A DNA stretch of 64,000 bases. Origin: Ulota crispa (lineage: Eukaryota > Streptophyta > Bryopsida > Orthotrichales > Orthotrichaceae). The notes beneath the pieces were generated by a model that was not told where the DNA came from, ran no database searches, and saw only the letters and a list, made by a program, of their open reading frames with translations. Made by a program: the position numbers and the translations under genes. Position 1 is the stretch's first letter. Every line of letters starts with the position of its first letter. The DNA lies in assembly GCA_963920765.1 (NCBI GenBank), contig OY987245.1, positions 15,454,727 through 15,518,726 on the forward strand, in the 5' to 3' direction. This document shows positions 1 through 12,275 of this stretch, in pieces.

Positions 1-171
1 ATTAAGCAAACTAAGGTTGTGTGAGTGTACATGTTATGGCTTTGACGTTGCATTTTTAATGCTACTAGGATACAATATGTGAGCATGGCAACGAGCCATA
101 TGCATAAGCACAGTTTGTATGTATCTAAATTGATGTTACGAAACTAACTAGTTCACTTCTATGATGTGCAG

Positions 172-321
172 GCAGCAGACTACTTGCACCTGGAGAACCT
201 CCTGCAACAGACAGGTGAAGCTATTCTAGTGATGATCATGAATGGTAAACACCCTGGAGAGGTCCTTGCAAGGGAGTTAGGCGTCGAGGAGGTGCTCCGG
301 AAGCTCCACCGCATCATCTAA
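172..321 (+). CDS. C-terminal exon of a SKP1-like protein (partial)
   Basis: This is the last coding exon of a gene that begins outside the window. A splice acceptor (TGTGCAG, ending at 171) is followed by 49 codons and TAA at 319-321. The peptide opens AADYLHLENLL and continues with a T, a VMI and a GKHPGEVLARELGV stretch. That spacing matches the C-terminal helices of SKP1 (AA-YL---LL--T---V--MI-GKTPEE), the part that contacts F-box proteins in SCF ubiquitin ligases. It lacks the usual SKP1 tail after that motif and ends in a basic RKLHRII. A divergent SKP1-like or other BTB-fold protein is therefore likely. The assignment rests on one exon and the upstream reading frame is not visible. Confidence 0.55.
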   Translation, partial: AADYLHLENLLQQTGEAILVMIMNGKHPGEVLARELGVEEVLRKLHRII

Positions 322-2217
322 AACAGGAGGAAGAGGATCATGGAATTACATATGCACCTGCTATTGATTAATTTGAGTAACAGGTGCACTTGCTATGTAT
401 CGAATGAGGAGAGTTCTAGATCTCCTATCTGTTGAGGTGTGCAGGGGATAGTCTCCGTGCTGCTAAGTGCTATCCATTAATCTCTTAATTGGCTTGGATT
501 GCTATCAGCTATAAACTTTTGAACTTTATAGTGTAAATCTTGAAATTTTCAGCTTTTTAGCAGTGTTATTAGTCACTTGAGGCTCTTGAGCTAAAAGTAA
601 TATTCATAATTGGGATAACTGGTGCTACCTGATCAGTACTCTCGATCTATTGTGAGATTCCGGGAAATGAGTTGTGGAGGGTGAGTTCAGGTTTGTTATG
701 TAGTATGCAGTATGCTCTTAAACAACACATTTTATTTAGACTTGATAGTTTTTGCTAGATCACAGATGTGAGTTGTCCACTGTGTATTTGGATTTGTAAA
801 GAGTTTGGCTTTCTTTTGTAAAAAATAACGTCCTATGAGTATGACTCCTATTCTTAAACCGTCACCTTAAGAGCTAGTTGGCCTTTTCATGGGCTTTCCA
901 AGATAGGAAGATTTTTTGGTCTAATTTTCAAATAAAGAGAAGTAGATGCCAAATGTAACATAATTTTTTTCATGTTTTTTTGTAGCATTATTGAATTGTT
1001 GATGAATTTTCAAAGATTTTGTAGTAGGCACCTATTTGTGATTGTAAGTTTCCCAAAATTTGTCTCCTTGAAGGCTTGCAGCTTGTAAAAAGATAAGGTG
1101 AAAGTGTGAAGTTGAGGAGTATGATTAACTTTTAGAATAGAATACACCTTAATTTTCTTCTATCAACTCAATGGCTAAAGATTAAAGAGGGTCCATTTAA
1201 GGACCACTTCATAACCAATCCTCAGCTAATTATAGGGACTCTTTAAGTGAGAGAGTTGCAATTTGAGCATAGTACCTTAGACGGTGAGTTTGAGTTTGAT
1301 AAAGGCCTTCAAATGTAATAGAGACTGCCACTAAGCAATTTACAAACAAAATGCAAATGATAGTACATACATGTAGTTTACCCTATTGTCACTATGTTCC
1401 TATTATCACTCCTTTGCCTCCAAAAATCCATATCTTTTAGGGTTTTACTTCAAATCTCGGTTGACAAGTATTGCAAAATTGGTCTTAGAGTCATTTACTT
1501 AAGAGTGCAATTTTTTTCCATTTGATCAAAATTTGCAAAAGATAGAATGAATTAGCTATGAAGACCTTAGTTATACATACAATTTATTCCCCCAATGCCT
1601 TAGCTATAGCAATGCCAATTGTAAAATACTAAAAACAAATGAAATTTGTCAGGTATAGCTAGCACTTGACCACAAAGGCCATGGAAAAAAAAAAAAAATC
1701 CTAAGATGAAGATGACAAAATATGGTCACTTTATGACAATGAAAACCTCCAAGGAAGTGATAATTGGACAATTTCATATTTGAGCTTAACCATGACCTCA
1801 CCTCATTGAAAGTTGAAACCTTGATAACTAACTCATACTTCATTCATTTAAGAATTTGAAACTTGATACAAAACCTTAACTTGATTTTCTTTCCAATGGC
1901 TTTTGTATTTAATATTTGAATTAAAACTCAATGATAATAGGGTAAACTGCTTATATCTTATAGTATATGGTTTAAAATTTGCAAATTTTGATGAAACACG
2001 TAAATGTGAAAGTTTGATCAAATGACATTGAAGCATGTGAAACAATCAACATTGCATATAATAAATAAAGAATCAACAAAACAAATGAACCTACCAATAT
2101 ATCATAGTATGGCAAATTGAGTTAAAATCCAATTATACAAGAATGATACTGTCAAGACTATTGGTTCAAATACTAGTCAAATGTACACTCAAACATGCAA
2201 TTTATGAGTATGGTGTT
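322..2217. other. 3' flank and AT-rich intergenic DNA
   Basis: This stretch follows the stop codon of the SKP1-like exon. The first few hundred bases are probably its 3' UTR. No conserved coding sequence, RNA gene or clear element was recognised in the rest; the short reading frames here look random. Confidence 0.6.
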
Positions 2218-2223
2218 TAATAT

Positions 2224-2628
2224 TGGGAATTGATATGGGCACACCCTGGGTTTGATATATGCACACCCCAGTAGGGTAAGTTTAGATTTTTACCATCAAA
2301 AAGTTGAATTTGAAATTTTGAATTCAGATTTGGATTAAGAGACCTCACTTTAGTCTAGAATCATGAAAGAGGTTATTATTGAACAACACCCAACAAATAA
2401 GTTTAGTTTTTTCTACAAATAAAAGTAAAAGTAATAATTTGCCCCCTAGCTAAGCTTTATCATTAGGTGTTGTTCAATTGTAACCTCCTTTATGGTTCTA
2501 GACTAAATCAAGGTCTGTAAGTCCAAATCTAAATTTTTAAAAATTGATTTTTTGATGATAAAAATCTAAAATTTACCTCCCTGGGGTGTGCATACATCAA
2601 ACCCCAAGTGTGCCCATATCAATTCCCA
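2224..2628. mobile_element. Palindromic MITE, family with GGGAATTG ends (copy 1)
   Basis: The element is a long imperfect palindrome. The left end reads TGGGAATTGATATGGGCACA and the right end is its reverse complement. Both arms contain the phrases TTGATATATGCACACC and ATCAAAAA-TTGAATTT in inverted form. The hexamer TAATAT flanks it directly on both sides (2218-2223 and 2629-2634), which reads as a 6-bp target duplication. It has no coding capacity. A second copy of the family lies in DDI1 intron 1. The superfamily is not assigned. Confidence 0.8.
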
Positions 2629-2634
2629 TAATAT

Positions 2635-3464
2635 TTTGTGAAATACATGATAATGCTAAAGTAGTGTGAATATTTATTCTATACTAATATGAATTTGTGA
2701 TGGAATAATTAAGTTTTATTTTTGATAAATTTGATTATAGAATTGGCTATAATTATAAGGAGAATTGCAAACATGATTATTAAAGTTTGCTTCTATGTAT
2801 GGTCCTGTGCATGAGATTGGTTTAGCTATACTAACTACTTTCAGGCTATTATTCAATATAGATTATAATTTATATCATACATATTTATTTGTTTGTTTAT
2901 TTCTTTATTTGCAATAGTGAAGGCAATAATACAATTCAACATCTTATCCCCAAATAAAATTGACATTAATCATCTAGTTGCCCAATTCTAATTTTCACTC
3001 ATACGTTGGTTTTAACTTTTAAGAATGGGAACAAGATATTATATTTCTTTTCTCTTGTCTTCCAAGTAAATACATTCAATGCATATGCCACTTTTGATCA
3101 CTATTGAGCTAGTGTTTGGTATAGGTTAAGCTATTCTACACTACAACTTGGTTGAGCACTTATGAGATATTTTGTTTGCAATCAAAAATGATTTTCATGT
3201 GGATTCAAGAAGTTTTGTGTGCTATAAAATAAGAAAATAAAATGAATGTCTTGATGTGCTTTTTTTACAATATGTTCACACCTAGTGTTCTTAGTAAGTT
3301 TAGTAAAGATTTTGGGAATGCATTATATCACATTTTATAGATTAGATTCAATAAAACACTACCACTCTAGACATCATTCATAGTAACACAAGACACCCTA
3401 ACATCTCCATTTCTTGAATGAAAAAGTGCACACTTGTTACATTAATGTACTACCAAAACTCTCC
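2635..3464. other. AT-rich intergenic DNA
   Basis: Nothing beyond AT-rich sequence was recognised between the palindromic MITE and the CACTA element. Confidence 0.5.
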
Positions 3465-3899
3465 TTGCACTAGAAGAAAAGGGGCAATAAATGACTGTAG
3501 CTGACAACTACATGGCAACTACATTTCAGTTGGGAATGCAACTTTTTAGGCCACCACAACTGCAAATTGGTTTCAATTGTATTCTAGTCAAATTCAATTC
3601 TGTAGCAATTGTTGTGACTCAGTGATATCTACCATGACTGCAACTTCATACATGAAAATTTGATTTTTTCTTGGGGTCACATACCCTTGCTGCCATTTCT
3701 TTCCCTTCCTCTCGTAAAATCTTTTTCACATTACCCAAGACAGCATTCAATGTATCCTTCTTTTTCTTTTGTCTCTTGAAATCTTTTTCACATATCTCAA
3801 GACAACATTCAAAGTATGTCTGACACATGCGTCGTCTAATGCCAAGTGTCCAAAATTGAGTTGTTGGAAAGTTTTTTTTTGAATAATAATTTTTGTATC

Positions 3900-4180
3900 A
3901 CATTACTTCTATAATATACCATGACTACTTTGCAGTTGTATAGTAGTTGTACAATAGTTGGGAGGTAGTTGTAATGTAGTAATAGTGCATTTGATATTTA
4001 GTTGTAATGAAGTGTTGTGTGGTTGTAGTGTAATTGTAGTGTAGTTATAATACAGTTGTAATATGATTGTTATATAGTTGTATTGTACTTGTTGTGTAGT
4101 TGTATTCTAATTGTAGTGTAATAGTAGTGCAATGGCAATATAGTGGTAGTGTAGTGGTAGTGTAGTTGTAGTATGTAGTT
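3900..4180. repeat. CACTA left subterminal repeat array
   Basis: Imperfect iterations of AGTTGTAATGTAGT-like units appear on one strand, with looser copies continuing to about 4650. They lie inside the left end of the 7.1-kb CACTA element and mirror AACTACAACT-type copies near its right end, as expected for transposase-binding subterminal repeats. Confidence 0.75.
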
Positions 4181-7140
4181 TTTATTGATTTTTTGTAATT
4201 ATTGATTTTTACGTTTTTTAGTTATGTTTAAGTTGTTTATAATTAATGTTTGTAGCAGAAAGGATACATGAAGCAATGACAATCATGCTCACAACTAACA
4301 TACATCTATAAATAGAGAATGAATAAAAAACAATTGACAAATTTAATCTACTGCCACTCTAGTAATACACAATAAGTTTCAGTTGCTATTCAATTGTAAT
4401 CTAGTTGTCCCACATGAAAATAACCAGCAATATAGTTGTAATACAGTTGTAATGCAATTGTAAAGGAATGCAACATAACTGCAAAATAATTATGCTACAA
4501 CTGTAGCATAGTGGTAATGCCAACCAATTTCAACAAGGTCACAGATTATTTGCAAAAATTGGTAGTCAAGACATTATAATTTGATTGCAAATCAATTGCA
4601 AAAGAAATTTATCTATATCCTACAATCCATTTTAGTTGCTCTCTAATTGCATATTGTGCTTCTATAGATTACAAACTCTTGCTAATTGCACGGTAGAAGC
4701 AAAAAACCCTACTTTGCTTCAAGTCTTCTCAACACTTCAAAACAAATCTAAAAGTTGCAACAAAATCACTTTTGAAATGTAGATTGACAAGGGTTTCTAA
4801 TCATATAAGCCACATCACAAGATTTCAAATACATAATGAGGTACGATTTAGTGAAGACCACCTTCTTGCACCCTAAGAGCTGAAAACCACTATGCACTCA
4901 AGAGTCAATCAGAAATTTATCAAAAACTTAACATCAAGGTTTCCAACTTTGTCAAAAACTAGACTTCACTATGCATCAAGCATATAAATATGCACAAAAT
5001 TTGAGTTAGAACTCACCAAGATGTGAATTTTTGAAGTTGTGCTTCAAAACTGCCATTGTAGGAGGCACCATTCTACTTAAAAATTCACTAATAACTCTTC
5101 AAAGCTCAAAATACAGCATGCTTGGTGTCATTGGAAAGCTACTAGCAAAAGGAAGAAGTCCACAAAGTCTCAAAAAATAAAGATCAAAATTGAATACACA
5201 AGAAGCAAATGAAACAAGCTGAAACAACATAGAAGGGACTTTCATTCCCAAAAAATCTTGGCATAGCTTCACCCTACAAGTGAGGAGAATAAGTGGAAGA
5301 GAGCAACCATGCATGCCCTTTTATCCTTGGGCCCTAGGGTTCAAGAGTGGCGGCCATGTCTCCACCCTCCAAACTACCAACCCTAATTTTAGTCAAGGGT
5401 CCAGATGCACTTAGAGAAAATGGACAATAAACAACTAGGTCACAACGACTATCTCATAACTGCACACAAGTGTGTGACTATACAACAACTATGAAACAAC
5501 TACAAGATGATTCAATTATAGCTATGCAGTTGTTGGGACTTATCCATTTATTGCAAGTTTTTCTTTTAGTTAATGATCTAAAAACTACAACCTAATTTTA
5601 GGAATGATTGCTTTTATAACTAAAGAGAAAATCTGTCTTTGACTAATTTAAAATCACATATGTGTTCAAAACAAAATTTCACCTTGAAATAGTTTGTATA
5701 CATGTTCAAATTTATATTGTGAAGCATTGAGAACAAATTACTTTGCAAATTTTGAAGTTCTAACATCTAATGTTAGAATGCACTAAATTATTTTAGAAGA
5801 AATTAGTCAAATTATGTTCTTCTAATCTTCTATTTTTTAAAAAATAAAACTTAAATGATTGATACAATCAAAAAAAAATGTCACGGTTCTTTTTAACTTT
5901 TAAAATCGTTAATCATAATATTTCAAAAATTGATATTGTTTCTTTCAATGTTGTTATTGCAATAAAATTTAGCCTTTCAAAAAATTTAAAGTTGAATAAA
6001 AGGTTAAGGTGATCAAAATTAGAAATATAATTTTAAAATAGACAAAGTAAATTCACAAAAATATTATGATTGAATGTGTTTTAATACATTGATTGTAATC
6101 ATTAATTCCATTTGAAATTGAAGTCAATAAAGTAGCATTTACATTCAAAAATTATTGTGAATTTGATCACAACATTTGATACATTCAAAATATCTAAATT
6201 GGATTATTTTTAATTGAGAGATTGGATTTTTTTATTTCTTTCAAAAATTCAAAAGAATAAAGATGTATTGGAGAAAATGCATAACTTTCAATTGATATTT
6301 GGACTAGTACAAGATTTTAACTGTAAATTACATATATTTCATCATCTAATATTATATATTTGTACTCTTTTCCACTACATTTTTAATTTTTAAAACAATT
6401 TCCTAGATTTTAAAAATAATTTAAGAATTCTTAAACCATTTAACCATTTCTGAAATTTTGAAATAGTTATAAACTCAAAAATTTAAATCTGATAAGTAAA
6501 TGTAGTAATTTGTCTAATATAGAATGGTTAATAACTTAAAACAACACCAATTTCTTTTGAAAAGTAGATTAGTTGATTATCATAAACACTTGGATAACAT
6601 TAAATATATAATTAAATGACAAAAAAATTTAAGATGAATTTTTCATTCTTGTAAAAAAATTTACCATGCTTCAATTTTTTTTTAAATGCCAATTTATCAT
6701 CAAAAACATAATTAGCATCACTATTACTAAGATAAGATTTTTGAAGCTGAATGTTATTAAAATCAACAAATAAATGTGCATAATTAAGTAATGGTGTTAA
6801 TGGTGATGTTTTAATTTATACTTATTGAAGTTTACAAATATGCAAATATTTTAATGTAAATATTAGATCATAATTTTAACTAATTTCAACCTAACATTTC
6901 AACAAATAAACAAAATCTGCAATATTATTCCATGAATTTTGCAATTAATGCCAAAAGATATAATGAGTCTTAATGATGATAATTTTTATAGAACAAACTA
7001 ATATAAAACAAGTAAGGTAGTCATTAAAAATTATATGATCTTTGTATGAACAATGTTTTTTATTGTAATATAAGCTCCAAATATTGTAAATTCATTGTTA
7101 GTTATAATGCAATTGTTTATCTGATTGCATGTTTATCACT

Positions 7141-8043
7141 GTTAGGGACGTTACTTTCAAACCTTCAGTTTTCTTTTACTTTAGGCTTTGGTCTATCTTT
7201 CACATCTTTGGTGCATAAATAGAAACAAAACAACATAATATTTTTGTGTAGGCATGAGGATTGAGAAGAACTTTGATGTTTTTTTGAATGAACATGTTGT
7301 GGATCAAAATAGTGATAAAAAACATATAGAGATCTTGGTTAGAAGTTGCCAAAAAGGACTAACAATTTTCAAAATCAAAACCATCGCAATATTGTGCAAG
7401 TTGATGAAGAAGTATTGTGCTCTATAATATTTGGATCAAAGAAGAACCAGATTTATATCAAATGGCACATTTCTTCAAGAAGACAAAACTCCAAATGATT
7501 ATCAAATGCAAGATGGAGAGGAGATTGAAGTTGTTCTTGAGCTAATCAAAACTTTTAAGCAAATTGAAGATATTCCTGAACAACACATTTATTTTTTCCT
7601 TCAAAACAATGGTCGACAAGGAAAACCTATGATTTCTTGTAGACCAAAGAGAAGGAAAGAAGAGTAGAGATGCAGTGGAGTGAGAGTTAAAATGATAATG
7701 AAATAGAAGATGGACATAGGAAATGAGGCTCATGAATTGACCAACCAAAGGAAAGACAAGACATTTGTGGAAAATGTAAGGTAGCTTGTAATTATTTTTG
7801 GTAGAAAACAAAACATTTCTATGGTCATTTAGTTTGAAATTTTTAGAATTAGTATGAAACATTTACAATATGCCAAAGCAACAGGTGAGCAATGGCTCTA
7901 AGAGATGTGTTGTCAAGTCTGAATAACACTTCAGCCTCAACTTCTATATATACACTAATCTAAAGTAAAAAATATTTAAAGTAAAAGACATTCTAAAATC
8001 TAAAGTAAAAGAAAACGAAAGGTTTTGAAGTAACGTCTCTAAC
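7141..8043. mobile_element. TIR-bounded 903-bp element carrying a SUMO-like sequence
   Basis: The ends 7141-7184 and 8000-8043 are inverted repeats of 44 bp with 39 matches by eye (GTTAGGGACGTTACTTT and its counterpart ending AAGTAACGTCTCTAAC). The SUMO-like reading frame is the only recognisable content. No convincing target duplication was found; the bases just outside agree only loosely. This is compatible with a gene-capturing non-autonomous element such as a Pack-MULE, but the superfamily is not proven. It is nested in the CACTA element. Confidence 0.7.
7254..7667 (+). pseudogene. SUMO-like sequence with an in-frame stop, captured in a transposon
   Basis: Reading from ATG at 7254 gives 57 codons, a TAA at 7425-7427, then the same frame continues to 7665 with TAG. 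Across the stop the peptide follows the SUMO fold. A segment with HIEILV, then FKIK, then KLMKKYC matches the beta-1/beta-2/alpha-1 region of SUMO. After the stop come TRFISNG, LQEDKTPNDYQM and DGEEIEVVLE, equivalent to FLFDGRRL, EQTPDELEM and DGDEIDAML. The C-terminal diglycine needed for conjugation is absent and is replaced by a basic tail. The stop falls where no GT-AG intron is visible. An AG|G acceptor-like site just before the ATG hints that it was copied from an intron-containing gene. Read as a decayed SUMO or SUMO-like (Rad60-type) domain. Confidence 0.7.
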
Positions 8044-10348
8044 AATTACTTATTTATAATTATAAAATAATCAAAATGTAATGATAATTAATAAAACTTC
8101 AATTTATTACAACTGTAATGATTTGTTTATGTAATTTTATGTTTGTCACCTCACTGTTCATTTGCAACTACAAAACAACTACAAGCACAATTTTAGTAAA
8201 TGGTATTGAATTTAATTGCAACTATAGCATAATCACTTTTAGCAATATGTAATGATGTTTGTGGTGCTTGACATTGCAAACACTGATTCTAATCAATAGC
8301 ATTGTATACTTGCAAATTGTAAAAGCTAAAAATGGACATTAATTCAAATGTTTTATTTCTTAAATAATGGATAGTTAATTTAATTTTAAATGCCATTGAC
8401 ATGACAAATGTTAATATCATGAATTGTTTATAACATGTAAAAGTCCTTTAAGAAAACATTGTGCCATTTGAAAATGAAAATTTCTTGATTTTTTTAAAAG
8501 GAGGATTCATTAGCTATGAATTTGGAAATATTTGTCAAAAATATTTACATTTGAAACATTTTGAAAAAATGTTGGTGATATTAAAGTAATTTATTTAAAA
8601 AAATTAAAATAAATGTTAAAGCTACAATACAATCTCTTCCACATTTCAATTATACATCTTTGATGTAGATCAAGAAAAAAAATTACAATAATAGAGGCAT
8701 TTATATTCACAAAGAAAAAATGTTAAACTTTGAATTGAATTTTTTATATATGAGATAATCAAAACATTGAAGACATTTTTAAACCAAATAAAAACAAATA
8801 TTTTTTATTAATATTTACAATAGATTAAATTGAAAAATTGTGTCATAAAAAATTGTATGTTAAAAAAATAATGTTAGATACCTTGAATGTTTTTATCATG
8901 TCTAAAAGGATGTTGAACAACTTTTTTGCGGCAAAACAATTTTCTAAATAATTATTAACCCTTTTGTAGTGAGTGAAATCACATATTAATTTGCAAAGAA
9001 TAAATTATTAGCATGCTTTAATTATCAAGGTTTTTAAATAGAATCTTAATTTAGATAGATAATGTCCAATATTAAAATATAATGCCATTATAAATACAAG
9101 TGAACACTTAAAGCTTTAAATAAGATCATTCATTTAGAAATTCATAAGACATCAATAAATTTTTGAGCCTACTAAACATAAAATAGCAATAAAGATTAAT
9201 TTTCTAAATAGCTTGATTGTATTGGCTAATTAATTTTGTAAATATATATTTAAAAATTTGCAAAATTGGTTTTCTATGCAATTTTAGTACAATTAGTACG
9301 TGACAATTCTACAAATAAATTGTATTTTAGAAATAATACTATTAAACAACTAAAACACAACTGCAATATAATTGTTCCAATAAAATGCATTCATACAAAT
9401 AAAAAATAACATAAATGCAAATACGATTGTTGTGCAAAGCAACAAAAGGTTGCAAGAAAATTTTGTTTAAACAAAGAATATAATTTATTGCAAAAAATAT
9501 GATTGCTAGTCATCATACAGTAGTTCTTGAGTGATACTACAGTAGCAAAGAGAATTTAAGAACCACTATGACATAATTGCAATAAAACTATTCTATTAGA
9601 ACACATTCACGCCAACAAATGAAGACGTGGTTGTGGTAAACTTTGCTGTCCATGGCACTAAATAATGGCATGAGAAGTTTAAATGAACAAAAAAAGAAGT
9701 GTTTTGAGAAATATAAGTTGAAGTTATGGGTCAGTTGCCTTGTAGTAATAAGAGAGCAGTATCTAAACCTATCAACAACTACATCTCAACTGCAACGCAA
9801 CTACACAAGAAGGAAGCGTTCACACTAACATAATCCACAATGATTAGAACAAAGATTTCTTTCTGAGGTGGCAAAAAATGTCAAAGAAATGTACATTGAG
9901 AAGGTGAGAGTTTAGAAAAAATTTAAAAAAAAATGTGTTAGTCATGCTGCAAATGTATCCAAGTAGTAATTCAATAGTATAGAACTCCCTTAACTACTGC
10001 GATGCAATTGTATTACAACTACCCCAATCAAATGCATTCACACCCATTTGGAACTAGATATTTGTAGTACAAAGTGCTGCCCAGGGCAACAAATATTAAA
10101 GAAATAATTTCACATGAATATGAACTAGAGAAATTATTAAAAAAATAATCAAAAACAGTTGTGTTCTAGTCGTGTTTTAGTAGGGCTGTAGTAGTATTGT
10201 GAACCCACCCTTGACTACAGTACGACTATGCTGGATGACATAAGCCGCATCAGTAGTTTACATCCAAGAAGTGATAGAAAATAAATGCTGAAAAAGTTTA
10301 CATCCCTTGTAGTTGTCACTTTGATTTTTATAGTTGTATATGCAATTG

Positions 10349-10485
10349 CAATACGATTACATCCAACTGCAATACGATTACATCCAATTGCAATACAATT
10401 ACATCCAACTGCAATACAATTACATCCAACTGCAATACAATTACATCCAACTGCAATACAACTATGTACAACTGCTATACAACTG
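10349..10485 (+). repeat. 21-bp tandem repeat in the CACTA right subterminal region
   Basis: The unit CAATACAATTACATCCAACT plus one base repeats about six times with few changes, starting at 10349, 10370, 10391 and onward. Being a multiple of three, it produces an artificial seven-residue repeat peptide (AIQLHPT), which should not be taken as a gene. Confidence 0.85.
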
Positions 10486-10772
10486 GATACCTTTCACGTC
10501 AGCTTCTTGGCAGGTTAACTGCATTTTCCCTAGTCATTGCATTCCCCTACAACTGTCATAGACGTGGTAGTTGGGAGGTTGCAGTCGTTTATACCCCATA
10601 TCCTTCTAGTGTTGTTCCTTTATAATAAGCAAATTTGCATTAAAGTCAACAACTCTAGCAAAAATGACAATTTCTTTAGCAAAAATGCCATAACAAACAA
10701 AAGCCTTGCTTTGTGTTTATTGCATAAGTAATAAAACTTCAACTAATTAAGAGAATATTCCATTACAATGGA

Positions 10773-11390
10773 TTAATCCCTAAGCTTCCTAGTTAATTTC
10801 ACCAAAACTAGTGTTCAAGGAGACCTATAACTTTGATGCTTTGCATTTTAGCCATTTGGATCATACACAAAAAATGACCATTTAGAACAAAAGGGCACCT
10901 TTTTAGAAAGCTTGCAAAATTTGGGAACAATTGACCTTGGGAGATGGGAGATTATAACACAACATTTGATGACAAAATCTCATTTTTTGATAAGTAGTAA
11001 GTTGTTGTTTGTTGAATTTGACAAAATTCTAAAGGCCCATAATTCAACACAAATTTTGTGAGTAGTGAGATTAGATGTAAATGCACTCATTTGTAAATTA
11101 TCTTAGGTTGTACTTTTTTGAGTGCTAAGTTTTGAGGATTTAAATTATTGTTGTGCAAAAGAATGACCAATATAGTTGATGAGGATTGCCACAATAGAAG
11201 TCTAGAACATGCTTGAACCCTTGTCAGTCAACCTCTTCACACCACAACATACGCAAAAGGAAGTTTGCAACAAGTATTGACCCTTGCAGCCTGTGAGACC
11301 TTGTTTGCCACCTTGCATTGTACAATATTCCACCCAATTGAGACTCTCCAGGCACTTGTATGCCACTAATCTTGATTTTTGATTGGACAA
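10773..11390 (+). mobile_element. Decayed copy of the 37.1-kb TTAA element
   Basis: The start TTAATCCCTAAGCTTCC corresponds to TTAACCCCTGAGCATCC at 37147. The two copies then run in parallel for about 600 bp, including GATGGGAGATTATAACA, TCTAGAACATGCTTGAACCC and GTTTGCCACC. The right terminus is not found here. No transposase frame is visible. Confidence 0.7.
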
Positions 11391-11421
11391 AAAGCTGAAA
11401 TCAACCCCAACCCCCTTACAT

Positions 11422-11545
11422 CTAGCCCCTAAATGCCCACGGTATCAAATTTCAGTGTTGAAAACACCCAAATTGGGTGCCATGGGCATTTAGGGGTTAG
11501 GCAAGGCCAATTTGGTGGGCCAATTTGGTGGGCCAATTTGGTGGA
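11422..11545. repeat. Small inverted repeat followed by a 13-bp tandem repeat
   Basis: CTAGCCCCTAAATGCCC (from 11422) is matched in inverted form by GGGCATTTAGGGGTTAG (ending about 11500). The intervening 50 bases give a foldback of about 80 bp. Directly after it GGCCAATTTGGTG occurs three times in tandem (about 11507-11543). Confidence 0.75.
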
Positions 11546-11735
11546 ATGAAATTTTTATTCAACAAAGACATGATTTGACATGGCCCAAGTTCTCTAAATT
11601 GGGTGCACCAAAAATGGAAGGCCAATTCTTGGTCTTGGAGCCAATGTCAAGTTTCATTAAAAAAATATATTTTTTCATAATTTTTTTTTCTCCAATATAA
11701 TTGGTTATACCAGAAGCTGGGGGCACAAGAGAAGC

Positions 11736-11795
11736 CAGGGGATGGGGGGATGGGAGGGATGGCATGGGGGGATGGGGGTGGCATGGGGGGATGGA
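11736..11795 (+). repeat. G-rich tandem repeat
   Basis: Repeated GGGGGGATGGGGGTGGCAT-type units give at least four runs of four or more G on the plus strand. Such a sequence could form a G-quadruplex. No gene is attached to it. Confidence 0.6.
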
Positions 11796-11851
11796 GGCAT
11801 TTAGCTTGCTAAATGGGTTTACTGATTACATTTGTAGGCTTGTATATTTTG

Positions 11852-12275
11852 TACTCCCTCCATCTCAATATAAAGCTCCAAATTAGGCATAGTTCTTATC
11901 CCACTAAAAAGCTCCCTTTTGCTAATTTCAATTGCTAAGAAAGCATTTGTCATGTCCAATGATCTCATGGAGGTAAATTAAGCAATTATAGAGTATTCCT
12001 CTCCTAACAAGCTTGGCCTTGCCCATATGAGGTACCGTTGTTGCTACTAATCTTTAAATCATCAATTATAAGGAGCTAGCAACTTGTACAAATATGGTAC
12101 TTTTTGCATGGAATTTGGGTGTCTAAATGGCAACATAAAAATTGGAGATTTTTCAAACATTTGGTAGGTGGTATATTGATTCTAGAATGCATTTGTCACT
12201 AGCATAATGACTAGAATTATAGTTAATCTCTCATGGAGAAGTTTTTTGGAGTTTTATAATAGGACAGAGGGAGTA
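11852..12275. mobile_element. Stowaway-like MITE (Tc1/mariner type)
   Basis: The left end is CTCCCTCCATCTCAATAT (from 11854). The right end read inward is CTCCCTCTGTCCTATTAT (to 12273). About 23 of 29 bases match, including an AAA-CTCC block inside. TA flanks both ends. CTCCCTCCGT-type termini with TA target duplication are diagnostic of Stowaway MITEs. The interior is non-coding. Confidence 0.85.

Larger units (their letters stand above)
3468..10611. mobile_element. CACTA (En/Spm-type) DNA transposon, non-autonomous, about 7.1 kb
   Basis: The left end is CACTAGAAGAAAAGGGG and the right end, read inward on the minus strand, is CACTAGAAGGATATGGG. By eye 24 of the first 30 bases match. The trinucleotide TTG directly flanks both ends (3465-3467 and 10612-10614), the 3-bp target duplication known for CACTA elements. 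Both subterminal regions are packed with short repeats on the theme TTGTAGTTGTA/AACTACAACT (about 3500-4650 and 8100-10590). This matches the subterminal arrays to which CACTA transposase proteins bind. No transposase-sized reading frame is present, so the copy is non-autonomous or decayed. It contains a separate TIR-bounded segment at 7141-8043. Confidence 0.85.

Noticed and set aside
10285-10561. Two plus-strand frames with seven-residue repeats (AIQLHPT and YIQLQYN)
   Set aside because: They are two reading frames through the same 21-bp non-coding tandem repeat in the CACTA end.
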